Shown here: in pieces, positions 1-10,800 of the stretch
Position numbering within the stretch: the first letter of the stretch is position 1
How the letters are laid out: every line of letters begins with the position of its first letter
DNA from: Dysidea avara
Taxonomy: Eukaryota; Porifera; Demospongiae; Dictyoceratida; Dysideidae
DNA: 64,000 bases
Reading direction: 5' to 3'
NCBI RefSeq assembly: GCF_963678975.1
Contig: NC_089276.1
Span: forward strand, 3,869,098 to 3,933,097
The notes under the pieces: model-generated
Databases searched by the model: none
The model's input: only the letters and a program-made list of their open reading frames with translations
What the model was told of the DNA's origin: nothing
Position numbers and translations under genes: made by a program

Positions 1-305
1 AAGTCTTCACCCACAAATATGATAAACATGCATAGTGGTATGTAGGAGAGAGTAGGATTGTATGATAAGTGTAAGGAGATTACATGTCTCGTGCAGACAC
101 TGCAACTATATATGTATCATTTTATTTCCTCATTCTGTACAAACATGTTACTGGTTATGTAAACCCACTGTAGAAATGTTGAATAACTTAATCAGCTGTG
201 ATATTAGTTCATTGTTACACGAGACTTTTGTTATTTGTAATGTTATAATACACAGCCAAGCCAGAGGGCTAGCATTGACACACTGTTTAGTACACGTTCA
301 CTAAG

Positions 306-950
306 GCTCCTGCTGTGGGAGAAAGAATTACATCAACAAGAAAGTGAATTGAAGGAGCTTCGGATAAAACTAAAGACCAGAGAAGCTGCCCTAGATCAGA
401 AAGAGAAAGATCTTACAGGTACAGAAACTAAGTTTCATTACAATACAATGGAATCACTTTAAGGTGTTGGGAAATTCAGTTTTGTGCATATCACATTCCA
501 CAGTAGATCAAAGAACTGTTCCATGCGATTAGCAGGTGTGATTAACACTGTCAGAACTCATATATTATGTTGGCTTCAATATGAAGGTAGTGTTAAAGTG
601 CATTTTAGAAAACTTAAATTTTAGGGTAGGGTTTCTGGAAATGTCATTACAAAATCACAAATACCATTTGATATAGTTTTTTTAACTTTCTCTTGTATGA
701 TTTGTATCAAATATTTTTTCTCTTTTAGCCAGAGAACAAGGGTTACACCAAAAGGATAGAAGGTACGCATGTCTCGTACTGTTGCCACTACCAACAATGT
801 TTGTCATGTAGAGAACTTTTGGAGTTGGTGAAAGTGAAGCAGCCAAGAGAAGGAGCTACATCACAGGAAAACCAGCCCCCAATACAACCAACATCATCAA
901 AGCCATTTCATCCCAAACCAATCTTAAAAGTGAAGTCATCAAGAACTTGA
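306..950 (+). CDS. Coiled-coil protein, C-terminal three exons (gene enters from the left)
   Basis: Three exons join in one frame with consensus splice sites: about 306-418, 729-762 and 812-950, ending at TGA 948-950. The joined frame gives roughly 95 residues. The first 50 are a heptad-like, highly charged helix (starts LLLWEKELHQQESELKEL and continues with REAALDQKEKDL), so a coiled coil is very likely. The tail is Pro/Gln/Ser-rich and basic (PKPILKVKSSRT at the end). The 5' part lies outside the window. A coiled coil of this style occurs after the kinase domain of mixed-lineage MAP3 kinases, but also in many scaffold proteins, and I see no catalytic domain, so no name is assigned. The gene is convergent with the sulfotransferase gene on the other strand. 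Confidence 0.6.
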
Positions 951-1458
951 TCCTAAATACATTAACCACCCACACACACACACTACATATGTGTACACAA
1001 CATGTGATATACAGTATCAATGATTTTTATTAAAGTACAAGAACTTTTCTCCTGTTTATAGGGTGCAAATTCCAGTGGTATGACATGTGATGTGAACAGA
1101 TCAAACAAGGATGGGTCTTAAAAACCGAATGGGTAAATGCCACACACATTAAAAATCTGGGTGGCCAGTCATCCTGGCTACAATTGCACTATGTCAGAAT
1201 ATTAAGTGTTGATTGCAGTGAATCACACTAGCTGTACTCATTTTTCTGAACTTCAATGGCTACAGGTTGGTTGTATAATACCACGTGTTATACACAAGGC
1301 ATGCATACATACATAGAGGTGTTATATTTCAGGAACCCAGGTGTATGGCAAGTAACTCAAATAATTTAATTATATAGACAAAGCTGTGATAGTGGCATTA
1401 AAAATTAAATAAAATGGCATATATATTTTACATATGTGAGGATAAAAATCTCTTAAAA
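951..1458. other. Convergent intergenic spacer
   Basis: This holds the 3' untranslated regions of two convergent genes. It contains a short CA-rich tract (about 968-985). I see no coding exon or RNA gene in it. Confidence 0.5.
1029..1034 (+). promoter_or_regulatory. Putative polyadenylation signal ATTAAA
   Basis: ATTAAA lies about 80 bp downstream of the TGA of the coiled-coil gene and is the first poly(A)-signal variant after the stop. It is followed by a T-rich stretch. Assignment rests on position and motif only. Confidence 0.35.
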
Positions 1459-2844
1459 TTAATAGAGAGTTGAATATGAAAAAATTGCTAAGTCTTTATC
1501 ATACTTTTGTACCAGCTTTCCAATCAGTGCTGGATTGAGTTGGTCCATGGTTGAACGTACATACTCAGCCTTTATCTGGTCCCAATTGTCTACAGGAAAG
1601 TCTGGTATCAAGGTGTCCAGTGAAGTTTCGTTCAAGAGTTCCATTGCGTCCTCTTTCACAGTTTCATGGTGTAGTATATAGTCGTAGCGTAATTCACAAG
1701 GTCTACACAATGTATATAACGGCTGCCAATGTTCATTCATTTTTTCAACATCTTCATCAACGAGATACTGTACAAATTCAGAGAATTTTACATCATCTCC
1801 GACAGGGTTTGGCGGAGCATTGTGACGATATTTCTTAATAATGTTTCTGCCGTAGCCTCGCTGAAACACTTCATTCTTCATATCAAATTTAGTCTTAAAC
1901 ACTACAATGATCCTAAGAAATGGATGTCTTGCTACAACAAATTTTAGGTAAGTATCAATTCGTTTTTTCTGCTCTTCTGGACTCAAGCTAGATAACCAGA
2001 CGTGGTTTGGTTTTTGTTGAGCAACACTTGCGGATACTTTAGAAATACTCTCAGCTGTATTGTGGTCTCCAAGAAAATACAGTACTTTCATCCACGAACT
2101 AGTAGCACTGAGCGGTACCATACAATACAACATCTGATGTTGATCATTCACAACAATTCTTTGACCAAGTGCTTTACGTTGCTCGTCAGTCAAGCTATCC
2201 CAAGTACTGTTGCTGTCTTGGCATGCTGAGGTCATCTCAATTTGACGTGACTTTTGAACTATACTGTAGTGATGCTTGTCAGCCTATAATAAAGAAGATA
2301 TACATGTGTAAAGGTGTAGCAGGAGAAGGTTACTGTTCAGGTGTTCTGTTGACAATTAAGCCTTACTACACTAAACACTTTACCGAGGTAGGCTTCTGAT
2401 GAGACGTTTCATTTTCTGGATCATATTGTTCATACATCAGATTTCTACCTCCAAACACTGAAAATCACAACACAATATTAAACCACATCGTGTACAATTA
2501 TTGATTGTGGGACCTACTGGCGTTCTTTGCAAGTGCCTCTTTGTTCTCTAGATGAATTTTGGTCTCTTCTGCTGCTTGAGCAACAGCTTTTCTCACTTCG
2601 CTACTGATCCTGTCCAGTATATCGCTCTTTTCTTCTGAAGTTATCGGATAAACTGCGTCCCTTTCTGACCATGGATACCGACCCTTAGCTGAGGTAGGTA
2701 ATCGATTAATGTATTTACCCCAGACAACACTAACTTACTTGTTCTACGTAAGGTTCTCTCTGACGAAAACGACACAACTAGAAAACACATCACAGAAACG
2801 ATCACCAACATTTGCAGGAGACGCTTGTTTCTACTCGTAGTCAT
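1459..2844 (-). CDS. Type II carbohydrate sulfotransferase (Sulfotransfer_2 / CHST8-14-like)
   Basis: Four exons on the minus strand join in frame: 2739-2844, 2518-2688, 2384-2457 and 1459-2283, giving about 391 residues, a usual length for the family. Residues 1-30 form a Golgi signal anchor: a basic start (MTTSRNKRLL), then a hydrophobic helix (MLVIVSVMCFLVVSF). The luminal stem is Lys/Glu-rich. The catalytic part begins near residue 150. The PAPS 5'-phosphosulfate loop is YCMVPLSATSSWMKVL and the 3'-phosphate loop is ARHPFLRIIVVFKTKF. Family members transfer sulfate from PAPS to glycans in the Golgi. Two normally conserved residues differ: the Lys of P-K-V-A is Leu (about 175) and the Ser after R-(L/I)-(V/I) is Val (about 244). 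Activity is therefore uncertain. The start was chosen because it directly precedes the membrane anchor. Confidence 0.85.
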
Positions 2845-2978
2845 TTTCGTCTTCTCGAAATTTCAACAACGCGACAGTAAATGATCACAATAATCTATCA
2901 ACATTTTTGGAAGAGTATATTACCTACCACGAACAGAGCTTTAATAAAATCATGGTGATTTGTACTCTACAAGTTTAG

Positions 2979-2986
2979 TGACGTCA
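2979..2986. promoter_or_regulatory. Perfect palindromic CRE (TGACGTCA) upstream of the sulfotransferase
   Basis: The 8-bp palindrome lies 135 bp upstream of the sulfotransferase ATG. It matches the CREB/ATF binding site. Function is inferred from position. The rest of 2845-3223 holds this promoter and the likely 3' untranslated region of phosphatase gene A, with no other recognisable feature. Confidence 0.45.
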
Positions 2987-3223
2987 TTAATCAGAAGCCA
3001 GCGCAAATCAGAAGCCGACAAGGTCAACATTTAATCTGCACAAAATGTGTTAATATTGGAATGTGCATGTGTACAGATAACACACAATAGTGAAAAACAT
3101 TTACAATACAGTTCAGCAAGGAGACACACAAAAAATATTGCATTTAAAAAAATAAGTCCAGGATATACGTATGCCAAATGCAGCTGAAATACAGCCAACT
3201 ATATATTATTGTGCCATATCGAG

Positions 3224-4813
3224 TTATATTGTAAAATTAGAGTAGGTATCATATCGTTGGATTGCTTCAAGTAGGGCTCTGTGAAGGTATTTGTACTGCT
3301 CCTAAAGAGAAAACAATGTAGCAGTAACTTTTGAGCAATTTGATCACATATTGACACAGATCATCAAGTACACTAGGAGGATGTGGGTGGTACATTAGTA
3401 ACATGGAACCATATCAGTAAACACATTTATGAATATACAAGGTAAATGGGGAAACTCTATGTAGTGTATTACATTGTACACAGGTAGCAATATCTTACCA
3501 CTGTTTCAACCATCCCTGCACGTTGTATACGCATTTTCTTCACTGTCTGAAATATGTCGGCCATCTGTTCGGCCTTGAATCGTTCCAAGCTGGACATCAG
3601 GGCACAGAAAGTCCCACTCCGGCCAATTCCATTGCTACAGATTCAAAATACAACAATATTATGATTTCACCCCTCACAGTACTTATAATATTATATAACA
3701 CTTGCTATACACAGCACACATACTTGCAGTGAACTGTGATTGCTCCATTTCCAGTTCTACGTTGTACTCGTTCTATGGATTCCAACATGTCAATTGTGGA
3801 TGATGGGACCTCTGGACAACTATTTAGTGGCCAGTTCTGGAAGTGGAACTGAGTGATGAAACGAGAATCATTTGGCTGTAAAAACAAAGAAGCCAAATCA
3901 CAGAGACAGAGACAATGAAGTGCATGACAAACTCTGACACAAAAATCAAAACACATACTAGCAATCAACAAGCACAGCATGATTGCAATGGTTGTCTGGA
4001 ATACCTTGGAGATTTGACTCAGTTTAAACTGACGTTTAAACCAATCCCCTATTGGTTCATCACATTCCAACATTTCTACAGTGTATGAGCCATACTCCTC
4101 TATACCAGCATCTGGCCAGTACTGGTAGCAGTGTTCCTATGAGGTGATGAATTAATGTTTTAGTTAAACACATTGAGATGGCTCACCTGTCCATTTTCCT
4201 CTAATTCTGAGAGCATCACAATAGCATGGGTCTTAGATTCCCATATCATCTGCCAAAATTCTGTAACAGTTCCTTCCAGTGGTCCTTGTGTTACAATATA
4301 GGCATTTCTTTGACGATATCCCTGAGTATTACATGTGCATATACATTAGAAGCTTAACACATAGGGTTGAACTTACATCAATTTTGGAAGCATTGATGTA
4401 TCCTGTCTTTCCACCAGCACTTGACAAAGCGACATAATTTTCATCAGCTATAAGTGAAACACTTGAAGTCAGATACACATAATACTAGTAGCTAGCACTA
4501 ACGTGCAAGATTAGCTGAATAGCGATTCTTTGCTACGTTCTTTGGAGCAGTGGCTGTAGTATAAGCAAATTTCTTTTCATGCAAAACAGCAGATGTCAGT
4601 GTCTAAATTGGTAGACAATCCCACAATATTATAGATCATAATCGATGTTTACTATACCTTGAATTGTTTACTATACAACGTCTCATTAGTTTTCTTGTCA
4701 ACAGATTCTAGATCTTTCAGACGATCTATAATGTTTTGTATTGGAGCTCCAATTGATGTATCCCCACACATGATTGCCTCCAGCAATACATCATGGATAA
4801 ATGTGTATTGAAC
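3224..4813 (-). CDS. RPTP A phosphatase domain D2 (WPD-less, probably inactive)
   Basis: Exons 4658-4813, 4503-4602, 4377-4447, 4187-4321, 4005-4136, 3724-3875, 3499-3634 and 3224-3301. Motifs: [17 protein letters not shown] in place of the pTyr loop, [45 protein letters not shown] at the WPD position (Asp replaced by Leu), and [16 protein letters not shown] with the catalytic Cys and Arg retained. In family D2 domains loss of the WPD aspartate and of the pTyr-loop Tyr abolishes most activity, and D2 acts in regulation or substrate binding. The protein ends YDTYSNFTI. Confidence 0.9.
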
Positions 4814-7800
4814 CTGTACAGATTCAAAAGTGATGGTGAATGTAAGTTTGTTAATGTTTTACCTGTGTCTGCACCATGTGGTTCCTGCTGTAACGGAGCA
4901 TCCGAACATTGTTAAAAACATCAACATTTCCTTCACGTTTAATCTTCTGTAGTTGAGTATCAATGACAATGAAAGTTCCAGTCCTGCCTACTCCAGCACT
5001 ACAGTGGACCACCATAGGGGTACTGATACGTTTGTGGAACTTTTCTACTCTGTTATGGAATGAGAGCAATGGAGTACCACACTCTGGTACACCATGGTCA
5101 GGCCACACTGTGTAATGAAACTGGTGAACTTCTAAAGTATCATCATCACTATGGGCACTTCCATTGATCTGAGTAGTAACCATATGACTTAGTTATTATG
5201 TTGTCACATTACAAGTACCTTCTCAACAGTGAATACTCTGATAGTGTATTCTGCTAAACATTCTACTGACTTTAATGTTACTTTGTGTTTACCACAAACA
5301 ATGGAGCCATATGATGGCCAGTATTGATGACATTTGATCTACAGAAACAAAAAATGTCATATACTACATCAGTAGCATTATTTGTTATCCCAACCTTGTC
5401 ATCTTCTTTTAGGTTGGTCAGCATCACAATTGTTGAACATCTCTTCTCCCATATCATCTTCCAAAAGTCACCAAATGTGGATGAGACTGGCCCTTGAGTG
5501 GCAATATATTCACAAGACCTGACATATCCCTATAGTTACACAATATGATACACACGTCATGTTGTGTAATATGTGCTTACTTCAATAAATGAAGCATTGA
5601 TATAGTCTGATCCAGTAGATGAGTAGTCGATTCCCAAAGGAACACGACTATGGTCATCTAAAATAGATCAATAATAATATTTTAACAGTACAATAGTTAC
5701 ATACAGGGTAAAATATTGATATATCGATTCTTGGTCCGGTTAACAGATATTTTAGCATTGTGTTGACTAAATGATGACTCTCCTATACCAAGGTCCAGGT
5801 TTTTGTACTCAATGTTAAACTTTTCCTCAATGTTGGAACGACACATTGCAACATGTTGAGCAAAGTCCTCAACCTTAATTGGTGGATGTGCCAGATCATC
5901 TGAAAGAGACAAACGAGTATGATTTACAATATAGTAGTGTGATGCACTACATACCTTCTGGTGGTATTGGTTGTACAACCTCAACCTTTATAGCTTCCTC
6001 AGAGTGTCCGGCAGAGTTAGTAACTTTAACAGTGTAGTTGCCACCATCAAGTATACGAGTGTTTGACATATACAGGGAGCCATCTGATAAAACATGATGA
6101 GTGACCGGGTTGCCGTCTTTAAACCACTGCACTTCAGGAGGAGGATGTCCTCCAGGCTCAATACATAGTGTAGTTGGTTGCCCAGCTGATGTCACAATTT
6201 CAACAGCTTGCGTGTTGATGAAAGGCACTATATTGATTTTTAATTTGCTTCTAAATGCAGGACAATAAGCTACAACTTACAGCTCTCTTTGCGAGGCAAA
6301 CTTGGCTTAGAATCTACAGTAGAAGATTTCTGTGCTTCAGAAGATGCTGACATTTCATGCTGTTTACTAAACATTCTGGTCGGAGCTGTTGTGTCATTAT
6401 TATTAGTGCACATGTATGGCACACTAGTGTGTGGAAGAGAAAAAGAAGACATACATACATACTAACTCAGTCAACTCACAGAAATATGATCAAGATGATC
6501 AACACAAGTATCACTACTACCAGTACTCCAACTACAACACCCACAATTACTCCAACTGGTGTGTCAGATGAATCATCTTCACTTGTGATTTCTGTGTGAG
6601 AGCAAACTAACATATGATCCTAAAACTGATCACTGAACTTACCAAAAGATGATGACAGTTCACTAGTACTGTAAACTGACTCATCCTACAATACACCACA
6701 CGTGTCTTTATACTTGAATCATACTGATATGTAACGTACATGTGCAGAGTATACTCGTACAAAGACCCCATATTTCTGATTGCTTCTCAGTGGCTGATTG
6801 TAATAGCCACCGATAGTCATTCCAGTTCCTAACGTGTGACTGATATTAGCTACTGTACCCCTTATTGCTACATAGTAGTTTAGTTTATTGTCCAAGGCTT
6901 CACGATATGGCAAAAGATTTCCATCTGGGATATCAGTTGTATCATCTGAGAGATCTCCTATTACCACCACCACTTTGTAGTGACTAAAAAGTCCAATGTA
7001 CAATAAACTTGGTACATGTATAACAAACATTATTACCTCATTCTTCCAATGGTTTCATCTACTGGAGGTGTAAATATTACAACAGATTGACTTGATGTAT
7101 CCACCTTTGGACGTTCCCCTCCAACTATTGCTGGAGCTATGATTTATATGTGTACAGTGTAACCAAATTGTACCATAGAATTATACTTTAGTTAGTGTGG
7201 GTGTTCAATTGGGGTTTAACTCACATAATGGGAACTAGAACTGAAACAAACGTTTGATTCACTCAGATATTCGTTCAGTTGTGCGAACACTTCAGCAAGT
7301 ATTTGAGTACAAAGCAATTAAACTTTTAGCAACAATATGTTTGTAATTTTAGGAACTTTATTTATTTCTAATTATATTTCAGTACTGAAAAACAATTGTA
7401 GTATATTTGAAATGGAGAGATCCAAATTAAGTTACATAAATTCAAATATTCAAACTATTTTGAATATTCGCTCATGGTACTATTCAACCTATTCAAATAC
7501 TAATTCGTTTCAGCTCTAATGGGAACACAGTGAGCTCAAGGCTTTGATGCCTAAACAGTTCAAAGATGTGATATGCTTTGACTTGTTATATTGAGTGACA
7601 TGGAGCATTAAATTGTGGGTTTGGGTTTACGGGTTAGGCTAGGTTTCAGATAGTTGTACATGTAGTTGCTAATTTATTAAAGTTTTACAGTGACCAGCAA
7701 TGACGAAAAATCAGTAAAATAATTGCTTGGGCAATGTGTAGATGTGTATTTCTATATCCCACGTGTCGACCATTGAACAGACCATGGAAAAACACAAAGA

Positions 7801-10800
7801 AGACAACTAGATTTAAATAGTACTAAGTACTTAATGTAATGTATTAACTTACTTACTGTCCCCATACACCACATAGCTTCTATCTATGATCACAAAGATT
7901 TTTTGTATCTGTCTCAAGTTACAATATCAACTGTAATTTTGTACTGTCTCAATATTTGCACATTGGAGACTATTGACCTTTCAAGTGATCCATGAAATAA
8001 TTGTGACCAGATTTTACGAAACCAATCCAAATCACACATCAGGCAAAATCAAACCAACACCACCAGTGGATAGCTACATTATCGTACTACCAGATTTGAC
8101 CCTCTGTACTACTCAAACTACTCAGAGCTGGTTTTAACAGATGTCTTTTCTGGGTGATGTGGAGAGCTCGAATGGCGGTTTCTGGCCTAGTGAAGGACCT
8201 GGCTTAGAAAGAATCAGTGGTTTACTGGTGGATGGCCTGATAATGTTGTATGTTGTCCAGACAATGTTTCTGTTGATTTTGTTACATACCAACTAATAAG
8301 GAGCCAGCACAGCCATATGATCTTATGTCTGGACTCAAATCATGCATGGTCTGTCTCCATTTTGGAGTCTATCTCTTGCTCACCCCACCACCCTCACCCT
8401 CCACTCCTTTGTGAGCACTCGTGATACTACTTCACTCATCCAACTGCTCAGATTTTCTATCTTATTTGGTGGGAAACTCTACAAGTAGCTATAGCTAGGT
8501 ACTGGAAGTGGTCTGATATGTAATGGATTAATTTTATGCATCATCTTTTGTGTAAATTTCATATGCATGTTTGCTATCCATGGCAAGTTATGTAGATTTG
8601 AATTCTTTAAAGCCATTTATCTCGAAACTTCTAATGTGTGAATTGGATCATTTTTCCAAATCCAGTCACAATTATGGAACTTTAATTTTAAATGCTTTTA
8701 ATGATTGGGTAAAATTTTGAAGCGGAGTGGGCCTATGTAAGTGCACAGTGGTGGGATTTGAGTAAATAAACAAAGTACCTCAGAAAACACTCTGGACATA
8801 TGGTGTTTTATTTAGTTAAAATCCACTCACAGCTATTGCCTACCTGCAAAACTTGTATTGGTACTGACTGAATTTGATTTAGGTCCTTCTAGGCCCTCTC
8901 CATTAGGATTACGTGTAACAGCACTGACAGAAATGGTATATGATGTTGCAGGATTTAGGTGTATAATTCGGTACTCTAGATCTGTATATACAATCCGGCT
9001 TCTTTTATTGTTATCTGCAGACAAGTAGTACACCTGATAAGGTGAACATGTAAATTATGTCACATAAACTTTACACATACAATATAGTGGTCGATAATTC
9101 CATACTGAACATCTGGAGGAGACCACAAAATCTGTATCCAATTAGTGCCCACTTGTTGGATTGCCAAATGAGTTGGAGCAGATGAAGCTACAGAACAACA
9201 GTATAGCAAATCAAAGTGTAGCGATATGGTATGTTGATATGATTTGAGCATTAATTAACGCTAAATGGAACTGATTAACAATAATTATTGTCAGTAAATA
9301 TCAAGTTAATGCTACATATAGGCAGGGGCTTAGCCAGACTGCTTTGCAGGGCCTATAGCTAGCTACATAACACTATAGCTAGGTAATACAGGGAAGGCAT
9401 GTGAAGTGTACTTGCATGCCAACCTGAGGGGGGGGGTCCTAGGAACAAGCTTCCCAAGGAAATATTATATATATATATATATTTACTAGACTGTTGTATT
9501 AGAGTAACTGTAAGATTAGTTTCATAGTAAAGTACCTTCTGCCATCAAGGAAATTTTTAGCAGTTTATTAGAATAGTTACTATTACCAACTGAATATTTG
9601 CCTGACTGCTGCATTAGGATGACTGTTCTATAAGAGTATCTTGATGTTGATGCCCAAGTTCTGGCTATACCACTGAATAATACACATAGGTGAATAGACT
9701 GCACCATGTGAAACACTGCAGACCTGGTTACACCTTTTGAATTTCACTACCAATCTAGAACAAATTAGCATCTAAATTGAACAATCACCATATTTAAAAA
9801 AAAAAAATCTAAAACTATCAATTCATAACTGCATGTACACTTCATTATCAATTACACTGTTTTGTGTGTCATCAAGATAAAGTTATGGGTCACATCTTAT
9901 TGCCTAGATTACTCTGTTATTTACATGTTTTGCAGCTACAAACAGACTTATAATCGATATGCTATCACAGAGAACACTCATCATCATTAACATACCAACT
10001 AGTGGAGTTTTAACATCACATATCATCTCACTGTCCTCATCAGTAAATCTCACACTATCTTGGCTAAACAACGCTCGTAGCCAGAAACAATAGGTGGAAT
10101 ATGGAGTCAGATCAGTTATAGTATACTCTGTAGCATCACGAGAGATTCCATCAATTTGGTAAGCTTGGTTATTAACTTGGCGTTTGACCATGTCACGCAA
10201 ACTACGGTTAGTATACAATATGTTGTAGTGATCAAGCAGAGGATTGTCAGACATTGAAGGCCACCGGAGGGTAAATGATAGTCCAGTTAGTTCTTTATTT
10301 GATGGCTCCATCACTACTGGTTTTGCACAATCTAAATAAACATACATGTAACAGCTATGCAGTAACATATGTAGTATACAGTATATAGTTCAGAGTTGTA
10401 AGTGGGTCAGTACTGCTGACCTGGTTGACCCATTGACCTGAATAGTACTCCAGATCTGGCCTGGATGTGACCTGGTTCAATTAATACAGAGACATGTGCC
10501 AAGAGTTAGATCTTAAAAGTCCCAAATCCAAAGCTCCTTTACTTAAAGTAGTTACCCTGCATATTTATAGCATAGATTATATATACAGGTTATTGCACTA
10601 CAGGAAGGATCGTCTACAAGAAGAGATAGAAATGAGTAGCTACCAATGAGTATTTTAACACACAATCAATGATATGTGGGTATGGCTCCATGTAAGTCCA
10701 CAGTAACTCACAAATTCCCAGCTTGCTTTAATGCCGCCAGAATGCTTTAATGCCAGAATAGTTGCCTACAAGCAGCAATACTCAATCGTTGTGTTAAGCC

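Noticed and set aside
1551..2399. Several plus-strand open frames opposite the sulfotransferase
   Set aside because: Antisense shadows of the sulfotransferase exons, without family resemblance.
7337..7519. Short plus frame in an RPTP A intron
   Set aside because: AT-rich, with no start context, splice signals or homology.
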